Positions 1 to 7,188 are shown, counted from the stretch's first letter. The stretch: DNA of 32,271 bases from Lachnospiraceae bacterium UBA3711 (GCA_002371345.1 DFHY01000129.1:1-32271), one strand, 5' to 3'. Notes: a model not told the origin generated them from the letters alone. Numbers and translations are program-made.

Positions 1-27
1 GGCCAGTATCATCCCTTTACGGCGCAT
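1..27 (-). other. possible 5' end of a gene running off the left edge
   Basis: Read on the minus strand, an ATG at 27-25 opens a frame (M-R-R-K-G-M-I-L-A) that stays open to the window edge. The upstream ribosome binding site is weak (an AGGG-like stretch about 9 bases before the ATG). The same 25 bases recur at 74-98, where they form the end of the preceding permease gene, so this may be a local duplication and not a true gene start. Too little is visible to assign a function. Confidence 0.2.
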
Positions 28-98
28 GGCACTGCCCTGCCTGCTCTAATCACTTACTCTTTCAGCTCTTCCAGGCCAGTATCATCCCTTTACGGCGC
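1..98. repeat. 25-bp direct repeat (1-25 and 74-98)
   Basis: The bases at 1-25 and 74-98 are identical. The right copy carries the last codons and the TGA stop of the permease at 82-1014, while the left copy lies at the window edge and may extend further. This suggests a short duplication of the permease 3' end. Confidence 0.8.
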
Positions 99-1014
99 CT
101 GCGAGAACGCCCTCGATGATATACTTCTGGGCAAAAATGTACAGAATCACAATTGGAATAATCGCCATAACAAGAACCGCCATCATGGCGCCCCAGTCGA
201 TGGTTCCGTGCGACTGCTTCAGGAACTGTACCGCGATCGGTATCGTCTTGTACTTGTTGATATCCAGAACCAGGTATGGGAGCAGATAGTCGTTCCAGAC
301 CCACATGGCTTCGAGGATCGCTACGGTGACAACCGTCGGCTTCATAATCGGCAGCACGACTCTGAAGAAGGTCTGAACCGGATTGCATCCGTCAATCATC
401 GCGGCCTCTTCGATCTCAACCGATATACTCTTGACGAATCCGGTAAACATGAACACCGCAAGACCGGCTCCAAACCCCAAGTATACCACAATGATCCCGA
501 CAGGATTGCCCAAATGCAGCATGTTCGCAAACTTGCTCAGTGTGAACATGACCATCTGGAACGGAACGATCATCGAGAAAAGGCACAGCACATAAAACAG
601 CTTGGTCGCTGCCGTCTTAACACGGACTACATACCATGCGGTCATGGAGCAGAACAGCAGGATCGCAGCAACTGAAAAAACTGTTATGAACAGTGAGCAC
701 CCGAATGCGCTCCAGAAGTTTGTCCTCTGTATTCCATTTGCATAATTCTGTGTCCCGAAGAACGCTTTCTCGATACCGGCAGCCCATTTCTCGAATCCAT
801 CTGAAAACAGGGAGTACCGGCTGATTGAGAACGGGTTCTTGAATATGAACGCCTTTCTCTTAAATGAGTTAAGCAGAACGATCAGAAGCGGTGCTATCCA
901 CAGGAGCGACAGCACTGAGAACACTACCGTCCAGATCCACCCATGCTTCGCGCGCCTGACGGTGGATACGGATTCATTAGATCCGGAAAGTTTTTTTCTC
1001 TTTGCGCTCATCAT
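82..1014 (-). CDS. CUT1 carbohydrate ABC transporter permease (MalG-like)
   Basis: An inner-membrane permease of 310 residues, one half of the translocation pore of a sugar importer. A basic cytoplasmic N-terminus is followed by about six hydrophobic segments. The EAA loop that docks the ATPase is visible near residues 200-225 (EEAAMIDG followed by LPIMKP). It ends in the G-x-x-A-G-A-V-K-G tail common to MalG-type subunits. The start ATG overlaps the stop of the upstream permease by 4 bases (ATGA, 1011-1014), with GGGAGG just before it, so the two are translationally coupled. No ATPase gene is next to it; CUT1 systems in this group often share one MsmX-type ATPase encoded elsewhere. The substrate cannot be read from the sequence. 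Confidence 0.92.
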   Translation of the reverse strand: MMSAKRKKLSGSNESVSTVRRAKHGWIWTVVFSVLSLLWIAPLLIVLLNSFKRKAFIFKNPFSISRYSLFSDGFEKWAAGIEKAFFGTQNYANGIQRTNFWSAFGCSLFITVFSVAAILLFCSMTAWYVVRVKTAATKLFYVLCLFSMIVPFQMVMFTLSKFANMLHLGNPVGIIVVYLGFGAGLAVFMFTGFVKSISVEIEEAAMIDGCNPVQTFFRVVLPIMKPTVVTVAILEAMWVWNDYLLPYLVLDINKYKTIPIAVQFLKQSHGTIDWGAMMAVLVMAIIPIVILYIFAQKYIIEGVLAGAVKG

Positions 1015-1862
1015 GCCACCTCCCTGGATCTTGATATCTTATTCTGGATCAGAGCTATAACAGCCACCAGAAGGAAGAACAGTACAGCCTTCGCCTGGCC
1101 GACACCCTGCCATCCGGTCATTCCGTACATAGTCTGGAATATATTCAGAGCAAGCAGCTCACTCATACGGTTCGGGCTTCCTCCTGTCAGCGCCAGGTTC
1201 TGGTCGAACAGTTTGAAGCCGTTCGTCAGGGTGAGGAATGTGCAGATGGTAATAGTCGGGGCAAGCATCGGAACAGTGATATAGCGAAGCATCTGGCCTG
1301 AATTGGCTCCGTCGATCTTAGCCGCCTCTATCATCTCACCGGGAATATTCTGGATGCCGGCGATATAGATGATCATCATGTATCCGATCTGCTGCCAGCT
1401 CACAACTATCACAAGTCCCCAGAAAGCCGACCACGGTGTTGAGGTGATTGTCAGATGATAATTCTGAAGCACGGAATTGAACAGCATCAGCCATACATAT
1501 GACAGGACGATACCGCCGATAAGGTTCGGCAGGAAAAATGCGGTTCGAAACAGGTTTGTTCCCTTGATACCCTTCGTCAGCACCATAGCGATCGCGAACG
1601 CCGCGACATTGATGATAAGAACCGTAACTACCGTAAACAGTGACGTGTACCACAGCGAATGAACGAAAACATCTACGTCCGCTCCCTTTGAAAACATCTT
1701 GACATAATTGTCTATACCGACCCAGCTCCAGTTTGTTACCGTCGTAAACTTACAAAATGACAGGAACACGCCGTACGCGAATGGCGCCAGGAAACCGATA
1801 GCAAATGCAAGTACTGTCGGAAGCATGAATAAAGGAAAATATTTCTTAATTGACTTTTCCAT
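1011..1862 (-). CDS. CUT1 carbohydrate ABC transporter permease (MalF-like)
   Basis: The partner permease, 283 residues from the chosen start. It has six predicted membrane segments and the EAA loop (EAAKIDGAN, then VPMLAP) in the C-terminal half. The frame is open further upstream, but the ATG at 1862 (M-E-K-S-I-K-K-Y-F) is preferred: it has GAAAGGAC at a good distance and matches where MalF-type proteins of this short class begin, just before the first membrane helix. It lies 157 bases downstream of the binding-protein gene, with an intrinsic-terminator hairpin (1939-1972) in between, so it is probably expressed at a lower level by read-through. Confidence 0.92.
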   Translation of the reverse strand: MEKSIKKYFPLFMLPTVLAFAIGFLAPFAYGVFLSFCKFTTVTNWSWVGIDNYVKMFSKGADVDVFVHSLWYTSLFTVVTVLIINVAAFAIAMVLTKGIKGTNLFRTAFFLPNLIGGIVLSYVWLMLFNSVLQNYHLTITSTPWSAFWGLVIVVSWQQIGYMMIIYIAGIQNIPGEMIEAAKIDGANSGQMLRYITVPMLAPTITICTFLTLTNGFKLFDQNLALTGGSPNRMSELLALNIFQTMYGMTGWQGVGQAKAVLFFLLVAVIALIQNKISRSREVA

Positions 1863-1938
1863 CTTAATAGTCCTTTCAAGTCTGCAGGCGGCAGACCTGC
1901 GCAGCAATTCCACTCCGGCGGAACTGCATTTTGCAAAT

Positions 1939-1972
1939 AAAAAGGGGATGGGCCGCCTTACAGCTCATCCCC
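1939..1972 (-). terminator. intercistronic intrinsic terminator-like hairpin
   Basis: Arms at 1944-1953 and 1963-1972 pair at 9 of 10 positions and are G+C-rich. On the minus strand the hairpin is followed directly by a run of five T (complement of 1939-1943). It lies between the binding-protein gene and the permease genes of the same operon, so it probably acts as a partial terminator and a 3' mRNA stabiliser. Confidence 0.8.
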
Positions 1973-2019
1973 ATGTTCCTTACATCAGGAATATATCTAC
2001 TGTCATCATCTGTAACTGA

Positions 2020-3402
2020 TTACTCAGCGTGTGCCAGCTCCCACTGCTCAGCCCATCCGTCAACGAATGCGCTCACAACGCCGTCCCAGTCCTCATCCGT
2101 CTGTCCGTTTGCCGTGTATTCGATCAGTGCGTCGACAACGCCCTGTCTCCAGGTGTCAACGTTCGGTGTTGCGTTGAACGCCCACTCAACAGCTGTCTTT
2201 CCTTCCGCTGCAAGTTCCTGAGCGGCAGCGCCGAACGGATTGACTGACGCGAAGTCGCCGGTATAGGTATCGAAGTTCATGGTCAGGCCCATATCCTCGT
2301 TGGTGACCGCTCTTCCCTCGTCAGAGGATGCTACCCACTGCAGGAATGCCAGAGAAGACTCGATATCTTCCTCGGAAGCCTGGCTGTTGATTGCCCAGCA
2401 GTTTTCTGTACCGGAGCACAGACCCTCGTTCTCATCGTCAACTCCGAAGTAGATCGGCATCATGCCAAGGTCATCGGCAGTCAGATCATAGCCGTTGTCC
2501 TCGTTCATCAGGGTTGAGAATTCCCAGTCGCCGTTCTGATAGAAGACTGCCTCTCCAAGTCCGAACTCGTCAGCCGCGCTGAGTGTTCCGCTGTCAAGAG
2601 TCGCCTTGTCGGCCGCTGAGGTATTCACATACAGATCCCAGACAGCTCTGAAGTTGTCAAGATAAGTTCCGTCGATCTCAGCTTCACCGTCGGTAACCGG
2701 ATCTACGCCATCGTCAAGGAACTCATAATACAGAGGCATATTTGCAAGATGTCCTGAATATCTCCAGGAGTTTCCGGAATCAAGACCTGATCCGACGAAC
2801 GCCTCTGTCAGCTCTGTGCCGAGCTCATCGTTGATCTCGTCGACTCTCTCGTTGATATCCATGGCAACAGCTGTCAGAGTATCCAGATCCTTGATCTCAT
2901 CGATTGAGGAAACTACGGCGTCGTCCATCCCGCAGTAGCCTTCGAGGATCGTCTTGTTGTAAATGATTCCGAATGACTCGTAGCAGTACGCGACTGAGGA
3001 AAGCTTGTCGCCGTACCTGATGTTGAAGTTCTTGTTTGCGCTGTGCTCATCTATCCATGTCCCGGTCAGATCATAGGTGTAATCGTCCCAGGTCTCCGCG
3101 CTTGACTTGTTGCCTACGTTGAAGATAGTCGGGGCATTGCTCTTCGCCATCTCAGACTGAAGCGTGGTCTCGTACTCTCCGGACGCCGCCGTGAGGACAT
3201 TGACCTCGACGCCATACTCATCGGTATACGCGGCCGCAAGATCCTGCCACTGCTGGTCAACCTCAGGCTTGAAGTTCAGATAGTAAACTTTTCCGGTACC
3301 CGGATCAAATCCCGCATCCTCCGTCTCGTCCGCCATAACGGCGCCTGACATCATGGAGACTGCCATAGCTGTGGTCATCGCGATACTGATAAACTTCTTC
3401 AT
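2020..3402 (-). CDS. extracellular sugar-binding protein of a CUT1 ABC importer
   Basis: A 460-residue solute-binding protein that captures a sugar and hands it to the MalF/MalG-like permeases downstream. The first ~25 residues form a signal peptide (M-K-K-F, hydrophobic core, V-M-A before D-E-T). There is no lipobox cysteine, unusual for a Gram-positive binding protein. The mature part is acidic and has the size and aromatic-rich layout of CUT1 binding proteins. The start at 3402 has GGAAAGAGGG in front. Transcription should begin from the TTGACC-N17-TATATT promoter at 3518-3546, controlled by three palindromes. The ligand is unknown. Confidence 0.9.
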   Translation of the reverse strand: MKKFISIAMTTAMAVSMMSGAVMADETEDAGFDPGTGKVYYLNFKPEVDQQWQDLAAAYTDEYGVEVNVLTAASGEYETTLQSEMAKSNAPTIFNVGNKSSAETWDDYTYDLTGTWIDEHSANKNFNIRYGDKLSSVAYCYESFGIIYNKTILEGYCGMDDAVVSSIDEIKDLDTLTAVAMDINERVDEINDELGTELTEAFVGSGLDSGNSWRYSGHLANMPLYYEFLDDGVDPVTDGEAEIDGTYLDNFRAVWDLYVNTSAADKATLDSGTLSAADEFGLGEAVFYQNGDWEFSTLMNEDNGYDLTADDLGMMPIYFGVDDENEGLCSGTENCWAINSQASEEDIESSLAFLQWVASSDEGRAVTNEDMGLTMNFDTYTGDFASVNPFGAAAQELAAEGKTAVEWAFNATPNVDTWRQGVVDALIEYTANGQTDEDWDGVVSAFVDGWAEQWELAHAE

Positions 3403-3470
3403 GATAAACCCTCTTTCCTAAAATGTATGTTGTGTAACTGTAGTTTCCGAAACATCCCTGTGTTTCTTCG

Positions 3471-3480
3471 GAAACGTTTC
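3471..3480. promoter_or_regulatory. LacI-family-type operator, copy 1
   Basis: A perfect 10-base palindrome, gaaacgtttc, with the central CG typical of LacI-family sites. It lies about 30-40 bases downstream of the inferred transcription start of the binding-protein gene. Confidence 0.65.
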
Positions 3481-3493
3481 TGGTAACATTCCC

Positions 3494-3505
3494 GGAAACG
3501 TTTCC
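3494..3505. promoter_or_regulatory. LacI-family-type operator, copy 2
   Basis: A perfect 12-base palindrome, ggaaacgtttcc, placed just after the inferred transcription start, a classic roadblock position. It is 24 bp centre to centre from copy 1. Confidence 0.75.
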
Positions 3506-3517
3506 AGCGCTGACTGC

Positions 3518-3546
3518 AATATATCACCGGAACCGTTTCCGGTCAA
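3518..3546 (-). promoter_or_regulatory. sigma-A-type promoter of the CUT1 operon
   Basis: On the minus strand, TTGACC (3546-3541), a 17-base spacer and TATATT (3523-3518). The transcription start would be near 3511. The spacer and the -35 box are occupied by the third operator (3527-3542), so repressor binding would exclude RNA polymerase. Confidence 0.8.
3527..3542. promoter_or_regulatory. LacI-family-type operator, copy 3, inside the promoter
   Basis: A 16-base palindrome, ccggaaccgtttccgg, with one mismatch between the arms. It fills the spacer between -35 and -10 and covers part of the -35 box. No LacI-family gene is in the window, so the regulator lies elsewhere, possibly past the left edge. 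Confidence 0.75.
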
Positions 3547-3625
3547 CCTTTTTTCGTAAAAAAGATGCATTTTGGAAGTGTTTCATAATTTCCACGTCGT
3601 TGTTTTGTGCATGTTGCCTATATGT

Positions 3626-3747
3626 GATTCGCACGTCGTACCCGGAATGTTATCTTTCAGATGCATTTTATTATGATTCGCACATCGTTCCCGGAATGTT
3701 ATCTTTCATGTGCATTTTATTATGATTCGCACGTCGTACCCGGAATG
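3626..3747. repeat. 49-bp tandem repeat, about 2.5 copies
   Basis: Copies start at 3626, 3675 and 3724, with an exact 49-base period. Each begins GATTCGCAC and includes CCGGAATG. The first two are full length with a few substitutions; the third is partial and becomes the left arm of the palindrome at 3725-3913. No open frame suggests a protein. Confidence 0.85.
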
Positions 3748-3913
3748 AAGGCATGCAAACACGTTGCCTCACTTCGCTTTGCTTCAGTTGCATTGCCGGC
3801 GCTCCCGGCTTCTATAGAAGCGCGGAAGCCTCCGCGCCGGCAGCAATTCGCAAAGCTCAGCCGGCTTCCTATCGTTTGCCTGCCTTCATTCCGGGCACTC
3901 CTTGCCCGCGAAT
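3725..3913. repeat. large imperfect palindrome (~190 bp)
   Basis: The two halves fold back around position ~3815. The outer ends read ATTCGC and GCGAAT. A strong block is CCCGGAATGAAGGCA-x-GCAAAC on the left and its complement on the right (about 3739-3760 against 3877-3897). Near the centre GCCGGCGC pairs with GCGCCGGC. It lies directly left of the ppiB promoter region and looks like a mobile palindromic element or a structured RNA, not a gene. Confidence 0.7.
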
Positions 3914-4013
3914 ACAATCTCTCTGTAAAAATGGCTCATTTATGATATGATGATGTAGAGTGATAATTATGATGTTGATACAGGTATAAAATGTTGTAGA
4001 AAGGAATCAGATT

Positions 4014-4538
4014 ATGGCACAGAATCCTGAAGTTACAATTACAATGGAAAATGGCGGCGTCATCAAGGCTCAGCTTTACCCCGGCATCGCACCGAACACG
4101 GTTAATAATTTCATCTCTCTGGCGGGGAAGGGCTTCTATGACGGGCTTATCTTCCACAGAGTCATCTCCGGTTTCATGATTCAGGGCGGCGATCCTCAGG
4201 GAAGCGGCATGGGCGGCCCTGGCTATTCGATAAGGGGCGAGTTTCGCCGCAACGGGTTTAAGACCAATACCTTAAAACACACAGCCGGTGTTCTCTCGAT
4301 GGCTCGCGCCCAGAACCCGAACTCTGCCGGCTCACAGTTCTTCATCATGCACGCTGACGCTCCATACCTCGATGGCGAGTATGCAGCATTCGGCAAAGTA
4401 GTGGACGGTATGGATGTCGTTAACCAGATAGCATCTGTTGAAACCGATTACAGTGACCGGCCGATGGATGATCAGAGAATCAAAACCATGACAGTGGAAA
4501 CCTTCGGCGTTGAGTACCCTGAGCCGGAGAAGATGTAA
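4014..4538 (+). CDS. ppiB: peptidyl-prolyl cis-trans isomerase, cyclophilin type
   Basis: A cytoplasmic cyclophilin of 174 residues that speeds cis-trans isomerisation at prolines during folding. It has no signal peptide. The core shows the family's signature residues: F-H-R-V-I-S-G-F-M-I-Q-G-G-D (residues ~45-58), with the catalytic arginine, then G-x-G-G-P-G-Y, M-A-R-A, N-S-A-G-S-Q-F-F-I (residues ~103-111) and A-x-F-G-K-V. Length is usual for bacterial PpiB. The start has AGAAAGGA 8 bases upstream. It is the only plus-strand gene in the window, divergent from the sugar operon on its left and convergent with the ribosomal operon on its right. TATGAT boxes at 3941-3951 could serve as its -10, but no clear -35 is present. 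Confidence 0.95.
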   Translation: MAQNPEVTITMENGGVIKAQLYPGIAPNTVNNFISLAGKGFYDGLIFHRVISGFMIQGGDPQGSGMGGPGYSIRGEFRRNGFKTNTLKHTAGVLSMARAQNPNSAGSQFFIMHADAPYLDGEYAAFGKVVDGMDVVNQIASVETDYSDRPMDDQRIKTMTVETFGVEYPEPEKM

Positions 4539-4565
4539 GAACGCTGCGTCAGTTGAAATATTAAT

Positions 4566-4645
4566 AAACCGCCGGTCAGTCGGCGATCCCTCGCTGCGCC
4601 CCCCGAAAGGCTCCGCTCGGGATTCGCCGCTCTGAACGGCGGTTT
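4566..4645. terminator. bidirectional terminator with an inserted repeat in its loop
   Basis: The arms AAACCGCCG (4566-4574) and CGGCGGTTT (4637-4645) pair perfectly, and further partial pairing extends inward. A T run follows on the plus strand and a T-rich stretch on the minus strand, fitting the convergent ppiB and acetyltransferase genes. The long loop (about 4585-4624) is an inverted copy of the repeat core found at 4673-4758 and 4786-4872. Confidence 0.6.
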
Positions 4646-4672
4646 TCACATCTCGTGTCCATACAGACTTGC

Positions 4673-4758
4673 TTCCGCCAGGAGGCGACAGCCCGATAAT
4701 CCGATTCCAAGCGGAGCCTTTCGGGGGCGCAGCGAGGATTCGGATTACGGCTGGAGCT
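4673..4758. repeat. 86-bp repeat, copy 1 (partner at 4786-4872)
   Basis: Nearly identical to 4786-4872, differing by one G in a G run and one A/T change. The core GGAGCCTTTCGGGGG-CGCAGCGAGG resembles G+C-rich intergenic repeats found in many clostridial genomes. An inverted copy of the core lies at about 4588-4620. Confidence 0.85.
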
Positions 4759-4785
4759 CATAACCCAGCTCCACTCCAGGACTCC

Positions 4786-4872
4786 TTCCGCCAGGAGGCG
4801 ACAGCCCGATAATCCGATTCCAAGCGGAGCCTTTCGGGGGGCGCAGCGAGGAATCGGATTACGGCTGGAGCT
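4786..4872. repeat. repeat copy 2, overlapping the acetyltransferase 3' end
   Basis: The second direct copy. Its right end (4859-4872) contains the last codons and the TAA stop of the acetyltransferase gene, and copy 1 carries the same codons. The duplication therefore took in the gene's end, or the repeat supplied it. Confidence 0.85.
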
Positions 4873-5425
4873 TCCACAGTTCTCCCTCATCAGGCACAAA
4901 TCCCAGACGCTCCGCAAGGCACACAGACGATGTATTGCGCCCATCGATCCGGGCGTAAACAGAATCAATCTCCAGCCGCTGAGAAGCAAACCTGAGTATG
5001 GCGGAACACGCCTCGAACGCATAGCCTCTGCCTCTGTACAGCCTGTCTATCAGATACCCAAGCTCAATCCTGCCCAAAGGAGAATCCTCATCCCCGATAG
5101 GCTGAAGTCCGCACCACCCGATGACCTCTCCGGTTGCGTTCAGCACAACACTGCACAGCCCGATCCCGAATACGGAATACACTGTGTGAATGTATGCCAG
5201 ATACTTCTCAAGCTCCTCATCCTCATTATCGCTTACATCGTAGAACAGGCTCTTTGCCGGCATATCATGAGCAAGCGGCAGGCCGGTATTTTGCTGACTT
5301 CCTTCGCCGCTGTCCACGCATGCTCCGGCACATCTGCTCTCGGACAGCAGCATAGCATAAATCCGGGAGAAGTCCCTTCCAGAACTCTCCCGGATCGTAA
5401 GCCTGTCCGTATATATTGTGATCAA
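4859..5425 (-). CDS. GNAT-family N-acetyltransferase (RimJ/RimL-like), coupled to rplQ
   Basis: A 188-residue acetyltransferase of the GNAT fold, expected to move an acetyl group from acetyl-CoA to an amine. It starts T-D-R-L-T-I-R, the usual opening of the RimJ/RimL branch. The acetyl-CoA motif is E-L-G-Y-L-I-D-x-x-Y-R-G-R-G-Y-A (residues ~125-140), followed by N-T-S-S-x-x-L-A-E-R-L-G-F near the C-terminus. The start is a TTG at 5425 that overlaps the rplQ stop (TTGA), with GGAG 5-6 bases upstream inside rplQ, so translation is probably coupled. The extreme 3' end lies in a duplicated repeat. A ribosomal protein substrate is possible from the position but is not shown. Confidence 0.85.
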   Translation of the reverse strand: MITIYTDRLTIRESSGRDFSRIYAMLLSESRCAGACVDSGEGSQQNTGLPLAHDMPAKSLFYDVSDNEDEELEKYLAYIHTVYSVFGIGLCSVVLNATGEVIGWCGLQPIGDEDSPLGRIELGYLIDRLYRGRGYAFEACSAILRFASQRLEIDSVYARIDGRNTSSVCLAERLGFVPDEGELWKLQP

Positions 5426-5958
5426 ACCAGCTCCAGCACGACTTCCATCGCACCGTCACCACGCCTCTGGCCGATCTTAATGATGCGGGTATAACCGCCG
5501 TTGCGGCTCGCATACTTAGGGGCCAGCTCATCAAACAGCTTTGCCGGCATATCGACCTTCTTCGTGTTTCTCTTACGTCCTGCCGCCTCTGCCGGAATCT
5601 CGGTGATCGGATACAGAACCTTCAGCATCTTGCGCCTTGCATGAAGTCTGCTCGGGTTATCCTTCTTGATCTCCTTCTCAACCTCATCATAGACGGTCTG
5701 CTTCTTGCCGTTGACGACTTCCTTGACTCTCTTGCCGTCCTTGTCCTTGCGCGGAACCTTCGCCATGACCTTCACGACTTCATAGTTGTCCTTTTCCTTC
5801 ACAGCAAGGGCGATCAGACCTTCAGCGATCTTCTTAGTCTCTTTCGCCTTGGACTCGGTCGTTACAATCCTGCCATGATAGAGCAGCTGTGTGACCTGGT
5901 TTCTCAGCAGAGCCTTTCTCTGCGATGAGGTTCTGCTTAACTTTCTGTAACCTGACAT
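5422..5958 (-). CDS. rplQ: 50S ribosomal protein L17
   Basis: L17 of the large subunit, 178 residues from the chosen start. The N-terminal core (S-G-Y-R-K-L-S-R-T-S-S-Q-R-K-A-L-L-R-N) and the C-terminal block (G-G-Y-T-R-I-I-K-I-G-Q-R-R-G-D-G-A, then M-E-V-V-L-E-L-V) are typical. A charged insertion of about 50 residues in the middle makes it longer than the ~120-residue Bacillus or Escherichia form; such insertions are usual in Lachnospiraceae. The frame extends upstream, but the ATG at 5958 has GGAGGG in front and gives the conserved N-terminus. The 213-base gap to rpoA contains a stem (5982-5988 with 6008-6014) and TTGACA-like boxes without a convincing -10. Confidence 0.97.
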   Translation of the reverse strand: MSGYRKLSRTSSQRKALLRNQVTQLLYHGRIVTTESKAKETKKIAEGLIALAVKEKDNYEVVKVMAKVPRKDKDGKRVKEVVNGKKQTVYDEVEKEIKKDNPSRLHARRKMLKVLYPITEIPAEAAGRKRNTKKVDMPAKLFDELAPKYASRNGGYTRIIKIGQRRGDGAMEVVLELV

Positions 5959-6171
5959 TTCGGTTCCCTCCATTCGTGCAGCGCGGGCGCGCATCTTCGG
6001 TCTTACCGCCCGCGTGCGTATTCCTGCTATTGTCAAGACACTCCCGCGTCATAAATGATGGCACGGGACTCTGTGTCAAAGATCGGGAAACACTGATTTA
6101 TGTTGCTTCTGATCTATAGCATCTGCCGCATATAACCCGGCTCAGCATCTCCCTGTATAATCAGTTCATAC

Positions 6172-7131
6172 TCAGATCTCTTCGCCTGTGCGGAGTCCGA
6201 GTCCGAGTTCCTGCAGCTTGGCAAGCACTTCCTCGAGAGACTTTCTGCCGAGGTTGCGCACCTTCATCATGTCATCCGGAGTCTTGTTGCACAGCTCTCC
6301 GACTGTGTTGATACCAGCTCTCTTCAGGCAGTTGTAGGATCTGACCGAGAGCTCGAGCTCATCGATAGTCATATCCAGAAGACCGCCCTCAGGCGCCTCA
6401 TCCGGCTGAGTCAGTACAGGCTGCAGCGGCTTGTCAGACAGATCAATGAACAGCTTCAGATGATCGCTCAGCACCTTGGCAGCCATGCTCACCGCCATAT
6501 CCGGCGTAAGCGTCCCGTTCGTCCACACATCCAGAGTGAGCTTGTCGTAGTCTGTATCCTGTCCGACACGGGTATTCTCGACCATCATGTTCACACGCTC
6601 CACCGGCGTATAGATCGCGTCAACCGCGATGACACCGATCGGCATGTCATCTCTCTTGCCCTTTTCAGCACTCACATAGCCCCGGCCATTCGTGATGGTC
6701 AGCTCCATGCTCAGCTTGCTGTCCGCTCCGCCGTTCAACGTTGCAATCACCTGATCCGGATTGATAATCTCAATATCAGAGTCAACATCGATGTCGCCGC
6801 CGGTGACGGTTCCCTCACTGCTGAACTCAATATAAGCTGTCTTGGGCTCATCGGTTGAAGCATTGTTGCGGATCGCGAGATTCTTAATGTTCAGAATGAT
6901 CTCAGTGACGTCTTCCTTGACGCCCGGGATGCAGCTGAACTCATGCAATACTCCGTCGATCTTCACCTGGCTTACCGCTGTTCCCGGAAGTGATGACAGC
7001 ATGATTCTGCGCAGGGAATTCCCAAGCGTTGTGCCATACCCTCTCTCGAGAGGCTCGATCACGAATCTGCCATGCTTCTTATCCTCAGACACCTCAGACA
7101 CGGTAATATTGGGAATAATAAAATCGAACAA
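6172..7131 (-). CDS. rpoA: RNA polymerase alpha subunit
   Basis: The alpha subunit, 319 residues, which nucleates RNA polymerase assembly and contacts upstream promoter DNA and activators. The N-terminal domain shows E-P-L-E-R-G-Y-G-T-T-L-G-N-S-L-R-R-I-M-L-S-S (residues ~26-47). The C-terminal domain holds the helix-hairpin-helix region (S-Y-N-C-L-K-R-A-G-I-N-T-V-G-E-L, then N-L-G-R-K-S-L-E-E-V). The start codon is TTG at 7131: no ATG fits, GGAGGG lies about 7 bases upstream, and the product begins F-D-F as expected. It lies 57 bases after rpsD in the same operon. Confidence 0.97.
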   Translation of the reverse strand: MFDFIIPNITVSEVSEDKKHGRFVIEPLERGYGTTLGNSLRRIMLSSLPGTAVSQVKIDGVLHEFSCIPGVKEDVTEIILNIKNLAIRNNASTDEPKTAYIEFSSEGTVTGGDIDVDSDIEIINPDQVIATLNGGADSKLSMELTITNGRGYVSAEKGKRDDMPIGVIAVDAIYTPVERVNMMVENTRVGQDTDYDKLTLDVWTNGTLTPDMAVSMAAKVLSDHLKLFIDLSDKPLQPVLTQPDEAPEGGLLDMTIDELELSVRSYNCLKRAGINTVGELCNKTPDDMMKVRNLGRKSLEEVLAKLQELGLGLRTGEEI

Positions 7132-7188
7132 TTCAATCCCTCCTTGTAGGTGGTATGTTCGGCTATGCTACGTAAAAAGCTGTCTGAA

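Noticed and set aside
208..675. Long plus-strand frames opposite the permease, binding-protein and kinase genes (for example 208-675, 21633-22595, 26195-27244)
   Set aside because: They are antisense shadows of well-supported minus-strand genes, without family motifs or ribosome binding sites.
3626..3747. CRISPR-like array
   Set aside because: The 49-base units are contiguous tandem copies without unique spacers, and there are only about 2.5 of them.
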